Below are positions 49,951 to 63,393 of a DNA stretch of 64,000 nucleotides, piece by piece. The stretch is from Acridotheres tristis. Its lineage: Eukaryota > Chordata > Aves > Passeriformes > Sturnidae. The stretch's first letter is position 1; each line of letters starts with the position of its first letter. Both the position numbers and the translations under genes were made by a program. The notes beneath the pieces were generated by a model. It had not been told where the DNA came from. It did no database searches and saw only the letters and a list, made by a program, of their open reading frames with translations. The DNA lies in contig CM072894.1 in assembly GCA_037013685.1 (NCBI GenBank), positions 3,226,841-3,290,840 of the forward strand, given 5' to 3'.

Positions 49951-50651
49951 ACCTTCTGGAAACAACCAAAAATATTTGCAGATCTCTTAGTTGCAAGAAA
50001 TGGGGAAATTAGTGTTTTCCTCCCTTAATCACTGATTTACAGTGGCTCAGCTTGTGGGTGACTGATCTGAGCCAGCAGTGGGGGGAAAAAAAGAACGGAG
50101 ATTCTGGAAAAGGCTCAACACCTGTCTTCTGACAGGAGGCAGGTTTCAGGAATATCTTATGGGATGCTCACTAATGAATAGCCTGGCAAGCAGGGTTTCT
50201 TTTTAAATAACAGTGTAGGCCGTCTTCTCATACTGATGATACACTTGAAAAAGAAGATATTAAAGCCCATTTATTCTGCTTTGAAATCTAAAATCCTTGC
50301 GACAGAGGCCTGACTTGGATTGTTCTTTTGGTTACAAACCTCATTCTTCCTGCAAGGAAATTCTGCAGTTTCAAGACTGACTGGTTCCCTAATTTGTGGT
50401 TTTTTTAAAAAAAAAACAAAACCAAAGATACATCACTTGCGCATTATATTTTATTGATGTTACTGTAAAATACATATTTGCTTGCATTCCTAATTGGGCA
50501 AGCACAGATGGCAGTGGCTTCTGCTGGAGTGATACGCTCTTTAAAATATCTGGTAACATTACAACAAAGTGTAGTCATTAAAATAAGTGTCTGTGTGTGC
50601 TGCAGGATTTTCGTTCTTAGGAGCAAAGCTCTCCTCTGTTTTAAGGAGGGA

Positions 50652-50674
50652 AGGCATGGGTTTAACCCATGCCT
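50652..50674. repeat. 23-bp palindrome, 11-bp arms
   Basis: AGGCATGGGTT, then one T, then AACCCATGCCT: perfect inverted repeats around a single base. Confidence 0.9.
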
Positions 50675-52142
50675 GGGCTGGTACCTGGCATGGTGGAATA
50701 AATCCAGCACAGTGGGATAAATCTGGCATGGTTCAAGTGACAATTGTGCTGCCAAAACCACTTGCTCGAGGGCAAATTTATTCTTTCTGCATGAAGGTGT
50801 TCATAAAGGAGTGATGTGTCCACAGCGTCTGGAGTTGGTAGAAGTCACAGATAAATTTGTTTTGGTGTCATGTGCAACAGGAGGGTAGCTGAGGAGCAAC
50901 CACTGCCTGCTGGAAAATGCATTGGTGCTTAGGGTGTCCTGGCGGCTTGGCCCTTGGAAGGATACTGCTGCTCTGGAAGGGAAAAATAAGAAAAATTAAG
51001 AGAAAAACAAAAAAAAAGAAGTAGCATTGGATAAAGGTTGTTCATCTTCAGAAGACTATTTTAATTTTCTTATCCAAATCAAACTGTCATGAGCAACCAC
51101 AGAGCAAGTGAGCAGCATTTTCCAGAGAACTTGCAATGTGTTGGCAGCAAGCAGTGAGCACGGGTGGAGAAGGAAGGAGAAGCTCTTCCAGTAATTTCAT
51201 TTTAAAAGCAGCTTTGTGGTGAAGCCTTGACCTGCTCTTCTCCCTTGCTGCAGCTTTGGCACGGACACCTGGGGTTACTGCTCTGCAAAGAGAGAGAAAG
51301 GGCAGCAACACACAGGGACCTCTTTGGGGAAAAAAGGGCAACTTTATTGTACTGACAACCCGTATTTAAAGTGTGTTACGTGCAGCCAGGACAGGACAGG
51401 AGCTCATTGGACAACTGGGAAAAACATCCTTGGGACAGCACCTCAGGATGTATCCCACGGGAAGGACACCAGGTGTTAATCTTTATTATGAATTCCACTC
51501 TGTTTTTCACCATGTTTATCACTCTGAGAGACTTCCTCCCTAACTGAAGCTGCAGTCAGCTTGTCAGCCTGGGAATGGAGCTGAGAGTCAGGAGAAATCC
51601 AGGCCTGAAAAGAATTCCCAAGCTGTAATTCCCCAGCTCTCTGAACGTGTGTGTCCACAGACACCTCAGCCCCTGTGGTTTGGGCACAGCTCTGCAGCAT
51701 CACTTGTGGACCACACCAGTGCCCTGATGCCTTGCCTTGTGTTAGGAGGGTTAAAATGCCAGCAGCTCATGGAGAGCTGGAGTTTCCTTAGCTCTGTTTT
51801 CAAAGGCTGCACTCCAGTCGTGGCATTCCTGCTGTTAGGAGTTCTGCAGTTTCTGTGCCCAGATTCCCATTGCAGCAGCCTCATCCTGCTTGGCCACACA
51901 CTCGGAGCCATCAGCTCCTTTGCTTTTAATTAGCAGCCTTAACTACCCAGCTGGAAGAGCCCTGCGGTTACCAAGGCCTCCCTGCTGTGGTTTGCTGGGG
52001 AAATTAAAGTTGCCTGTAAAAACCCAGGCCTTTGGCCTCACAAGAGGGAGGGAGCAACATGATAGCAAGGTATGGAAACTATATATAACTTACTTCCCCT
52101 GCCTGCCTGCTCCCCATTGCTGGAAGGGGAAATGTTGCCGTG

Positions 52143-52184
52143 GGATGGTATAGGGTGGCTGTAGGATGGTATAGGATGGCTGTA
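52143..52184. repeat. 21-bp tandem duplication
   Basis: GGATGGTATAGGGTGGCTGT plus A, repeated at 52164-52184 with one substitution (AGGG to AGGA). Confidence 0.9.
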
Positions 52185-52439
52185 GGGTCATTGTGTGCTT
52201 TCTCATGGCAAGCTTGCCCTTTGTTAGGGTGTAGCAGGATTCAATAAGCCATGGGGGATGCCATGGACGTAAATAGGTCTCGTTGTTTAACACAAGTGTG
52301 ATTTGCTGACGAGTCGTTTTGGTTTTTTCCCCCTATTATTTGTGCGTTGAAATGAACAGGTGTGTGAGGATTTGGGGGAGAGGAGAAAGGCAGGCAGGGG
52401 AAATCCTGGGGAAGGATTTCCCTTAGGGCAGCACAGCTT

Positions 52440-53140
52440 CCTGATGAATGGATGGAGAGCAACTTAGGGGTGTGGAGGGTGAGAGCTGGACATGAGCTGG
52501 ACATGTGCACTCACAGCCCAGGAACCAAACATGTCCTGGGCTCATCCCACAGCCTGGGCAGCAGGGGAGGGGACACTCTGTCCCTCTGCCCCCCTCAGGT
52601 GAGACCCCACCTGCAGAGCTGCCCCAGCCCTGGGGGCCCAGCACAGGAAGAGCATGGCCCTGTTGTAGTCAGTCATGAGGAAGCACCAGGATGATCAGAG
52701 GGATGGAGCAGCTCTGCTGTGGGGAAAGGCTGGGAGAATTGGGATTGCTTGGCCTGGGAAAGGGAGGCTTTAAGGAGACCATTTTGCAGCCTTCCAGTAC
52801 TAGAAGGGAGCTGACAAAGGAAGATGGAGAGGCACTATTTACTAGTGCCTGGAGTGACATGACAAGGGGGAATGGCTTCAAACTGACATAGAATAGGTTT
52901 ACATTAGATATTAGGAAAAGTTCTACCCTATGAGGATGGTGAGGCCCTGGTACAACTTGCCCAGAGAAGCTGTGTCTGCCCCATCCCTGGAAGTGTCCCA
53001 GGCCAGGTTGGATAGGGCTTGGAACAACCTGGGATAGTGGAAGGTTGCTTCCACAGGTTGCTTAACCCTGCCCATGGCAGGGGGTGGAACTGGATGGGCT
53101 TTAGGGTCCCATCCAACCCAGGCCATTCTATAATTCTGTG
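52440..53140 (+). mobile_element. CR1 LINE 3' part, longest copy, plus orientation
   Basis: About 700 bp of CR1: the end of the reverse-transcriptase ORF region (GAGAGCTGGACATGAGC, GTGAGACCCCACCTGCAGAG, GGGGGCCCAGCACAGGAAGA, GATGATCAGAGGGATGGAGC), then the 3' UTR (GGTGAGGCCCTGGTACAACT, CCATCCCTGGAAGTGTCCCA, AACAACCTGGGATAGTGGAA, CCCATGGCAGGGGGTGGAAC), ending GGCCATTCTATAATTCTGTG. The usual GAAGGTGTCCCTGCCC segment is replaced by GAAGGTTGCTTCCACAGGTTG and GCTTAACCCTGCCC, a small insertion. The coding part is frame-broken, so the copy is dead. The 5' boundary is estimated. Confidence 0.92.
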
Positions 53141-54117
53141 TTCACATTTTGGAGCAGAAGGAGTTTCCAATGCCAGGGCATGGGAAAGGTGGGAGAGCTG
53201 ACTCACTCTAAGCTTCTTGCAAGCTGTCAAGGTGCTGCTAAGAAAGAATCAGTCAAGGAAGAAGGTTCCCCTGGCCCTCCACTCCTCCAGGCAGCATTCC
53301 CCAGGGGCTCCAGGGAAGGGCAGGTGTTTTTGGGGAATGTTCAGCAGTGGTGCCACATGTTCCAAACGGAGCAGGTCAGCAGTGCTGGCTCTGTCTAAGG
53401 TGTCAGTGAGCCTCCAGCCAGAGCAGGTGCTGGGGGAGGAGGCTGGGAGGGAGGGGGTGAGGTACCATCTGCGTTATTAAGCCTGATCCCAAACCCTTTG
53501 AAGTCGATAGAAAAATTATCCCCGACTTTGATACACTTTGGATTGCGCCTTTTAAGTCATGAGAAAGACATCCCCGTTATTAAACGAGCAGCAGAACACT
53601 ACTGTTGGTTACATATGCTTTTATTTTTTAATGGCAATGCTAGGCTTAGCCTTGGGCACTATCTGAGACTCATAAATAACCCATGTCAAGTGTAACACAC
53701 CTACTGAACAGCCACAGAAGACAGAGGACTTGGCTGTTTATCTCCCTGCATTTTTCAGTAACGAGCCACTTGTACATTAGGAGGGGTAGATGTCCTCTAG
53801 CATTCATTAATAAAGCATCCCTAAACAGGCAGGCTTCTCCTTGATCATGCAGGGCTAATGCGATAAATATCTTCTTTCCACACTCTCCTGACAACTGAAA
53901 GGCAGGAATGCAGTCTAACTTACCCTGTCAGTTGGGCAGGAATATGACAGGGCTGATTTCTTGTTCTCATCTGTCATGTCGAGGTCCAGCACCCACTCGC
54001 TGCCGGGACAGCGAAAGCAAAAATGCCTTTTTTGGGAAAGCATCCCCAGCACAGCACTGGAGTCACCTCCTGTGGTTATGGGATAAAAACCCCATGGGAA
54101 AAACGTTCGAGGTCACA
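53141..54117. other. Gene-free sequence between two CR1 copies
   Basis: No recognised gene or repeat. Open frames are short. Confidence 0.5.
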
Positions 54118-54230
54118 GTGGGGCTTGGAACAACCTGGTCTATGGAATACTGCCCCTGCTCATGGCAGGAGGTGAAACAAGATGACCATTAAGGTCCCTT
54201 CCAAACCAATCTGTTCTAAGATTCTATGAT
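54118..54230 (+). mobile_element. CR1 LINE 3' end, plus orientation, very short
   Basis: GTGGGGCTTGGAACAACCTG, CCCCTGCTCATGGCAGGAGG, AAGGTCCCTTCCAA and GATTCTATGAT match the last part of CR1. About 113 bp remain; the middle is diverged. Confidence 0.9.
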
Positions 54231-54495
54231 AAATTCAGACTAATTTCAAAATATTATTGTATAGGCACCCACAGGGATGTGTATGCAACCCCCAGCCTGT
54301 TTGTTCAGCGAGGGGCAGTAGTCAAAGGTCAGATGCCACTATCAAAATAGCTTGGGGACCACCAATTGTTCTCAGGTGTCAAAACAGGCCTAAAAAGCAT
54401 CTGAATTTGTTCATCACTGCTTTTATACGGTGTTTTGGTTTTCTCCCCTAGTGCCTCATTCCAGCTGGAATGCCTTATGTGAATATATGTGACTG

Positions 54496-54630
54496 ATAAA
54501 TATATATATGTGTGTGTGCAAATTTATATTACTGAGATATATATAAAATAAATATTACATATATCTGTATAAATTATATACCTTACATATCTATCTATAT
54601 AAATGAAATACATTACATATATATCTAAAT
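54496..54630. repeat. AT-rich microsatellite region
   Basis: TATATATATGTGTGTGTG followed by imperfect TATATAAA, ACATATAT and TCTATCTATAT units over about 135 bases. Confidence 0.85.
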
Positions 54631-56188
54631 ATGTACTGATAAGGTGTAGATACCAGCCATGCAGCCATTGACCTGTGGCACCAGCGTGTCCCACAGCAGC
54701 CACAGAGAGGCACTGGTTTAATTCAGGCAGCAGAGAATTGCCCCAGGGAGTTAAGCTTGACCCTTGCATCACTTGCAGCACAGCAGTCCTTGAAAGCCCT
54801 GGATGCATGTGAGCTTGTATCTGGGTTTTTTTGCTCAACTAACGTGTGCCACCTCTTTCCCAGCACACAGGTATCTCACCTGAGCCCTCCTGTTTTTGGA
54901 GAGACAGGACATGGGACATGACTCCCCTGCCATGACTGCTGTGCACAGGTATTTTTCTTCTCTCCCCCAGCCTTGTGTTGTTATTCATTCTCTCCCTTCC
55001 CAGATCTGTCCCCTGCTAATGATCAAGGAAGGCTGAATTCCAGAATGGCCTGGCTGCTCCGAGGCTGACAGAGATGGGTAAGGTCAGCCCTCTGCCCTCA
55101 TTTTACTGTGCTGATTTAACTGCACGAAAAAGCCAGTGTTTCCTGCTCAGGAAGTTGGAGATGGCTGCTGGGGAACAGGTCTGTGATGGGCTGTGTTTGC
55201 ACAGCAGGATTACTGGGGATGCCTGGTCTAGGGCAGCCTCAAACACTGAGCCAAAGCCGGTTTGCTTCTAAGCCACTTAACCCTTTAAAAGGAGAAAAAA
55301 GGAATAAAGGAGGCCAACCATGAAAGAGAATTTAATAATTGCAGCTCATACATAAATATTTGCTGCTTCTCCCGAGTGCATGATTCCTCTAGTTTCTCTT
55401 GTTAAAGAGGACTACCCATGGGACTCTGGTTTAAAAATATTTCTGTTTCCAAAGCCTTTTAAGGACCTTATGTAGCCCATATTACTGTGGGGGAGGGACA
55501 GGGAGAGGAGCCAGAAGGTGCCTGGATATGCAGAAGCAACTCTTTGACATGTCCTCTATCCCTGGGTCAGGGTGCAGAGGAGATCCCCCTCTCTCCATAA
55601 AGTTGTTACCTGTTTCCTTCCCCTCCAGCCCCCTGGCCTGGCAGGAGCCAGAGCAGCAAGCCAACGTTTGTAGCTTTTTTTCCCCTTCCCAAGCAGCTTT
55701 TTCCTGGCAGCAGCCCCGTGCCATCCTCAAGGCAGCAAAATTCACAGAGGAGCACAGTGAAATAGCATCCCCGTAACTGGGAGTGTATTTCCAGGCAGCC
55801 CTGCTGCAGCAAGGGCGAGCTGAAGGACAGAGCTCAGGCTGCAGTTCTTTCCTGGTGTGTGAACTGGGCTAAGGGAGCCAAAACAGGAGGGAGCAGACAG
55901 GGCTTCAGGCAGGAAGCTGCTTTAGGGGAATGTGGATTAATCCCCCTCCTTAGCCCCTCTTTAAATGATCACAGGCTGGAGGGTATTTTAAAAGAAGCTA
56001 AAAAGAAGACACTTCACTGCTTTATCCCCGTGGTTTTGGATTTTCAAAGGAATTTGAGTATCCAGAAAGATTTTTTTACTCTGCACAGGCCATGCATTCT
56101 CAGCAGTCTCCTTTTCTTTTCATCTCCTTGATCCCTTTCTCCCTATTGCTGAACCACATCTGGCTTTCCTGAAAACAAAGCCTCAAAA

Positions 56189-56209
56189 AAAAAAAAAAGA
56201 AAAACCATA
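56189..56209 (+). repeat. A-rich tract
   Basis: About 14 A, then GAAAA. Isolated homopolymer. Confidence 0.8.
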
Positions 56210-59200
56210 CAGTTGAAGCATTCAACCTGTTCCAGCACTCATTTTCCCTTAGAGAGGTTTGGACATGCAAGGACAGTCCTGTGCTGCAGAAACCTTAGAG
56301 TAAAAGTGTTAATTGCTGAAGGTTTGAGGTTTGGTTTTGCTAACCACAAGTGCAAGTGGAAACAGCCTCATAGGATACAGTTGTGCTGAGAGCTGGCAGG
56401 TGTTAAATAGCACACCCAGAGCTCCAGCATCCTCCTTTGTGGTGGTTTCTGACTAATAGGCGCCAGCTTCACTTCTACCTTTGAGGAGCTTTGGCAGATG
56501 CTCACTGAACCACCCCCAGGGCTCCAGTTGTGCTAAGTTAAAACCTTGTTCAAACCCCGGCAGGCACAGTCCACCCCACAAACTGATGTATCAAATGGGG
56601 CTTCTCCAAAGTCTTAAAAGCAGCTTTCCACTCTTGCATGTGGGCAGAAACCCCAAATCCTTATGACATCTATATGAAACTGCCTCTTTCATGTTTCGAG
56701 CAGTTTCCATCCAAAACATTGAACTGAAATTTTATTTTGATGTACCTAGTGTGCCTGAGGTTAGTTTCTTACAGGGCAGGAGATGGTTCCACAAAAGCCA
56801 GCATGAAGCAAAACCGAGTTGGTTGTTTCCCCTTTCAGAAAATAGGTATTTCCTAAAGACTCTTTAAACATCTCACTTCTCCCCCTAGCCTCCTCTTTCC
56901 ACCTCCTGATCTTTTTCACGGGTAGGAACAAAAGTCTTTGTGAAATGCAGCCTTGTTCTATTTCTAGCACCAGTAGCCACAGTGGGACAATTGTGTGTGT
57001 AGTGGTTGGGAGAGCCAAAACCTGGCCCTGCTCTGGTTTTATGTCTGTGATCCTGTGTGAGCAACAGGGCTTTTTAAATACAAGAAGTTCAAGATCAGGA
57101 AAGTTCCAAGTTTCCCTTTTAACTTCTGGGAAAAAAAAAAAATCAATTATATGAAGAGGGTTTGGAATGAGAGCTTTTTCTGGCCCTTGTGCTTCCAGCT
57201 GGAAGGCCAAGTGTGGTGTGTGCCAAGAGCCCAGACTGGAAGGGTAGCCAGGACCAGGGCCATGAGCTGAAGATGGATTTTCAGGTGGGCTCAGGGAGAA
57301 CCAGCCCTGGTGCTGACAGCACTACTCCAAACACAATCAATCCAGCATTCAGTTTAGGACAGCTCTGTCAGGCAGAGATCCCCCATTTCCCTGGAACACT
57401 GCAGAGGAGATAAGGCTGAGGCCCTCCCTGTGCCTGCACACAGACCATGGTGCCAGGAACAAGGAAGTGGCTGTGTGCTCCTTCTGCCTGTCTTAGATAC
57501 AAACCCCATTCCTCCACTGCATCTTTTCCCACCCAGCACCTCTTCCTGCCCTGTGCATCTCCTCTCCTGCACACCTGCCTCTCTCTGTTGTGGCTTGGCT
57601 TCCTTGCTCTGCCCACAGGAAGGGCCCAGGGGACACCCCAGCCATGTGGCATCTCCCTTTCCCTGTCTCCCCCAGCTCCCACACACCTGGGTGCCCTGGC
57701 AGTGTTTAGGCCATGTTTGACAGAGGGGTAACCACTGTCAGAACAAGCAGCACCCTCGATTTTCACGACTGGGAGCAGGTGGGGAGAGGGCAGGCAGGTG
57801 GGGTCTGCTCCCCACCAGCACATCTGGAGCCACAGCTGCCAAGTGGATTTGGCTCAAATAGAGGTGGCTCTCTGCCTTGCAGAGAAATATTTTTGGGGGT
57901 GAGAGGGTGAAGAATGAAGGAAGTGCAAGAAGTGCACAGAGGCTCGGAGAAGGTGACAGGGAGTTGGTGCAGCTGGAGCAGGGCAGGAGGTGCAGCCCAC
58001 ACCTCCTGTTTTTGTGCAGCCCTCTGCAGCCAGGCTGGCCCCGAGCTCTGGGGTAACTGGTAGCTCACCCAGCCCTCTGCTTTCAAAGGAGCCTCTGCGA
58101 TCTGGTTTTCATGCCCAATATGCTCCTCCAGAATTGATGCTGGGCGAACGTTCTGCAGGGCGTGACACAGCCAGTTCTCCTGCAGGAACCCTCCCCAAAC
58201 CCTGGCAGCACAATTCCCTCCTCCATCTCCTGCCCTTGGTTGTGCCCCTTTGATGCTGCAGCACTCTTCCTTGGGGTGCTGGAGCCTGAATCCCATAGGA
58301 ATTCCAGGCTCTGCATCTCAGACCCCTTCCCTGTGGCCTTGCCCAGACAATGGGGCTGTGCAGTACATCCCATGGGGATCTTGTTCTTTGGTCCAGCAGT
58401 AGGTGATTCAGCATCAGTGCTGCATGGCCCAGCCAAACTCATCTTCTAAACAAAAGGAGACTCTGAAAATGCAACGGGAGGGATAGAAGGGAGTCTTTTC
58501 CAGGAGCTGTTAATACAGCGTTTTTGCATTGGTGTATTTTATTATTTTTTATATAAAACTCTAATCTGAGGAGTGAGTTTTATCAGAATGTCCCTTATTG
58601 CACACCTGGCAAGAGGGAGGAAAAGAGATTTATTTAATTTTTTAACCTGTGGAACATAAAGGAACTAAAACATCCCTGCAGATCTTAAAATCCTTGATAC
58701 TTCTGCATTCCCTCAGAAGCTGAAAATGAGCGGAGTTTAATTTTAAAGCCCTCGTTCTGTGCCTTTGAAACAAACATTCTCTTCCTTCTGATAAATGATT
58801 AAAGTACCAGCAATTTATTTTTTAAAGGAAAAGACCACAGCAATTTCTGAGCTCCACATCCCAACTCAGGTATAAATTTGTCCTAGCTGAGATGATGTTC
58901 CTGTACTTCACTCCCCATACATTTCCCTAATAACACAGGGAACAAAAAGGGGTTGCCCCAAAATAATAAATACAATGACAAAGAAATAGTGGCTTTATTA
59001 AAGTTATGCTTGAGATGCCACTTTCCAGTGGTGATGTTCTAATGCTGAATTCAGTAACTGTGAATTTGGTTTTTCAGGTTTTTTTGTATGTGTGTGCACA
59101 CTTTGGCTTTTAAAAAGGTTATTACAACCAATGTTATTGACAAACTTGAAGGTGTAAGATTTTATTCTTTCTCTGCCACCACGGATAATGAAGTTTTATC

Positions 59201-62200
59201 AACTCCCTTTTATTGTAGTAATCCAAAACTGTATCCCGTAATAGGGTCATAAACATCTAATGAAACAGAATGCTGTGTGAATAAAAAAAAAGAGAGAAAA
59301 ACAGGCTTTAGGGTGGACAAATGGAGAACAAAAGGGAATCCAAGTAGCTCAGGTGAACAATGCTTCTCCACCCTCATCACTGAGCCAATGTGTAGCCTGG
59401 GCATCTCTTGCTTCATTGCTACCAGTGGGATTTTCGCCTGGGTGCTGAAACACTGCCCTAATCTTTATGATATCTCTCTTTTTATTTTTCCCCTACAATT
59501 TAAAGCCTTTCTGGTGTGTTCTGTGGTGACTTCTAAAGTATTGTCTCGCCGTGTAAGCAAAGCAAGGGGCTGTTCATTCCTGAACTCCACGAGCATCACA
59601 AATGCTGCCCAGCTGCCACCCGCGGGGCTTTCAAAGAGCAGCTGTGCAGTGCTGTGCCACGGCAGTTGCAATCACTCTGCAATGACAATAGGAAAAACTG
59701 ATCATAAACATCAAACTTCTCTGCCTCTCACCACAGAGAAAGTTCAAGTGTGGTGGAAAGTTTTGGGGGTTGTTGTGTAAATTACCCCTTGCTTGCTGGC
59801 TCTGTAACCTTTACTGGGGAAAGTTTGCAGACAGCAGGCATCCCACGCCTCGCCAGGTTTGAGAGAGGAGCTTGGCACCTTGCTTGAGGGTTTTGAGGAT
59901 GGTGAAGAGCTTGGGAAGGATGGATGCCATATACAGAGGGATCTGGAGAACACTGGGAGCTGAGGTAGTGGGAAGATGTGGAGTGTGTTTTGTCCTGGGA
60001 GGGTTCCAAGAGATCCCCTGCAAACACATGCAATTGCACAGGCAGTTCTTCATCTGCTCTTGGTCCTTCAAAAAAACATACCTCAAAATATCCATCATTA
60101 ATTTTGGGTAGCCAGCCTCACCAAGATATATGTGTAAACGTTAAGGTGTATCACCTTGCTGAGAAGTAGCTGATATTACACAAAATAATAACTGGGCCCA
60201 TTATCAAAACATGATAAGGTGGCCTTTGCCATGCCAAAATTGGCTTACAGCACCCTAAAACAAATAGGCATAGGTAGGCAAACAAAAAAATAGACAGAAA
60301 TATGATAATTCCTTGTGTACAAGGGCCACTTGTTGGGAACTGCTCATGCTTCATGTGAACTTGAGTTAGTGTGGGGATGGGGGTAAAATACAGAGAGAAA
60401 TATTATCTGGAACACCCTGGTGTTGGTGTGTAGCCTTGATTTCATTTGGTAAATACTGTGGTTAAAAAAAAATCACTGATTGTTGGAAACTTGGTCAGAG
60501 TAAGCAAATAAAATTATTGCTTAGTTATCTCCACGTGTTCTCCTGTCACAGAGCTTTAGCTGGGTATTTCTTGTTTCTGTCCTCTCTTCCCTCTGTTGCC
60601 ATGCCTGCAGCTAGGGATTAACAACAAGAATAAAGATTATAACTAGCTGAAAATTTTTAGCCATTTTTAATATAAAATTTGAGTTTACAAAAGAAATTGC
60701 AAGTTCATTAATTGCCATTCACCAACCTGATTTGTTGGTTTGGGTTTTTTTTCTTGAGAACACTGAGAACCCAAAATCGTGAAATAAGTTTCCAAAAGTA
60801 GCAAACTTTAGTTCAGGTGGACATTTTTCAAGTTTGACTGGCAGAAAGATAAAGGGAGGGAAAAACTTCAACAGTTCAGAGTTTTGATGGAAAAGATTCT
60901 ACCAAATTGCACATTTTTCTGTGTGTCAAGGTGTATTGTAAAGGACATGCCTTCACTACAGTAAACTTGCAGAGCTGTTTGATTTTCTTCTGTTTCTCCT
61001 ACTCTGGGCTAATGATTGTGACAAATTTATATTATTATAGTCTGTACTAAATCCTAACTTTTCCTTATTTTTCAGATCTTAGTTGAGTAAGTTGTGGCCC
61101 AAGAGGACTAATGTGATGTAGAGAGCGATGAGATTGAAATTTTATTCTCCATCTACACAGGTTTTCCTTTCAGTCTATTGCAGGTGGGCTTTTTGTCCCC
61201 CCTGCTTTGTTTTAGTGAAAATGAGGAACATCATTGTGGAAAGAGAAGCTTTAAAAATAACACAGAATCTGGAAGCTGCCTAACACAAAGTACATAAATT
61301 ATCAGAGCCAGCTTTCAAAATGTGCCTGTGCAAGTGTTACACTCAGACACGTTTCCAAAAGTAAACTGGAGTGGTTGGAAGATAAATGGTGCCCCAGAGA
61401 AAAGCAATAAATAGCCCAGCCACGTGCTCGCTGTGCCTGGGCTCTGTGCTCCCATTATTTATGAAAAGGTAGAACTCGAGCTGCAGTTCCAGAGAACCCT
61501 TTGATCAGTGTATTTATTTTTCTAACAGCCTTTAAAGACAACATTAAACCTCCCAAAACACAAGAGTCACCACAAGATTGGAAATTGGCGATGGATTTTA
61601 AATATGCATTAAGGGCAAAAAAAATTGAGATGAGTGCAGTTTCCCTTGAAGTCTCTCCCTGAGAGCTGTGATACTACAAAAAATTCTTAGTCCGTTGGAA
61701 ACCAGCTCTTTTCTGCACTTTATGTTGCTCTTTCTGCTCTGTCCTTGCTTCTTGCATAAGTGGATTATAAGAACTTTCAGTCCTTCTGTTCTGTGATGGT
61801 CATGGGAGACTCTTGCAGGAAATATAAGTACTGTAACTATTAATATGTGTGGGAAGGTTAATTTAAACTGGAAGAGGCACTTATGGAGCTCATTCAACTT
61901 CTGGATGGAAAAAAAGGGCTAAATTCAAATGAAGATATTGGTTTAAGTAGTCTGTTGAATTGAGACCTAAACATGAAAATTAAAAGGAAAAAGTCGATGT
62001 ATTTCATGCCACTGAAAGGAACACTTAAAGAACAGGACACAAAAACCCCAGCCACATCTGCAGTACTTAGTTATCAAAGTAAAAGACAAGCCTTTGTCTC
62101 ACAACAGAGAAAAAGCTGGTAAAATGAGAGAAATTCTGCTTGTGAGTCTATAAACAAGGTTGCATTAAAAACATGGTTAAAACTGGCTCCTGGGATTTTT

Positions 62201-62340
62201 CCCTCTGAATTCATATTACTTATAGAAAGTGGATGTCTGGATCTCTGTGTAGATTTTGAGCTATCCCAGCAAAGCCATGAGAAGTCAGCAGGGCTGAACA
62301 CCTAGCCAGCAGGTGAGTGCATATAAACACAAAGTTACCC

Positions 62341-62381
62341 ATGGGATATGGGATATAGGATATGAGATATGGGATAGGGGG
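62341..62381 (+). repeat. Imperfect GGGATAT microsatellite
   Basis: ATGGGATATGGGATATAGGA continues into TATGAGATATGGGATAGGGG: about six imperfect 6-8-bp units. Confidence 0.85.
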
Positions 62382-63393
62382 TAAGTCTTCATCCAGCAGC
62401 ATTGACTGGCTGGGGACTGTTTCCATGCAGGTGTGATCCCAGTGAAATACATGGGTAGGTGACTTTGAATGGTCTCTATGTTGTCCCTCTGAGGGACTTC
62501 TCAGCATCCAAACCTTCAGATGTGTTGATGTCAGTTTGCTGAGAGCTCCTGTGTGCAGTTCCCAAATGGAGCAAATTGTCCCTCTTTGTGGACTTTGAAT
62601 AAGCAAATACTCAGGAGGGTGATGGGATGGGTCCTTTTTCAGAAATTTCTTTGAAAAGTGACATTTAAAAGCTAAACAGCACAGGGTTCATCTACATAAA
62701 CAATTCTCTCCCTTAGGAGCCCCACTATATAGAGACAAATCCAGTCGGAATAAGGAAAAGAATTTTGGAACAGAAGTCAGCCGAGAAAATACATCATTTA
62801 TGTGGGCATGAATCAGGGTGGGGACTTACCTACATTCTCACAACCCCATGATTACCTTCAGGCATAGCCTGAAAATCCCAGGACTCTTTATTGAACATCT
62901 TTTTTTTCCCCTTCCCTGTTTAACATGAAGAGCAATTTACAGACAAATTGTTCTGATGTTCTGCATTTTTGCATGCCTGAAATCACGGCTAAGCTTTAAG
63001 CAGGGAAAATCAATAAATGATGCGTTGCCATCAGGCATTTCTATGGCAGCTTGGTATTATTTTAATGTGTTACTGCTGCAGGAAGAAGGCAGGGGAGCTG
63101 TATCTGCTGCTGTGGTTTGGGTCCCACCAGTGGCCACCACACCTGGCTGATGGTGACACTAGGGGATGAACAGGTTCCTTGTCCTCCAGGGAACCACCTC
63201 AACCTCTGGCCATGAGGCTGCACGTTGTAGTTTGGGAGAAATGGTCATTCAGGCAAGAGCAACAGCTGAAGTGAGATTCAATAAAAGAATATTCGTACTG
63301 CGAGGGACAGGTTGGCACTTTCTGTAATAACTCAGCTGAAGCTTGCAACCCTTCTTGCTGTGTCTGTGCTTAGATGGGACTGTCCCTCCCACT

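Larger units (their letters stand above)
49951..52439. other. Gene-free sequence, about 2.5 kb
   Basis: No recognised gene. It contains a 23-bp palindrome (50652-50674) and a 21-bp tandem duplication (52143-52184). Confidence 0.55.

Noticed and set aside
57354..58449. Several overlapping frames of 90-177 codons on both strands
   Set aside because: Overlap on both strands follows GC-rich composition with few stop codons; none reads as a known protein.
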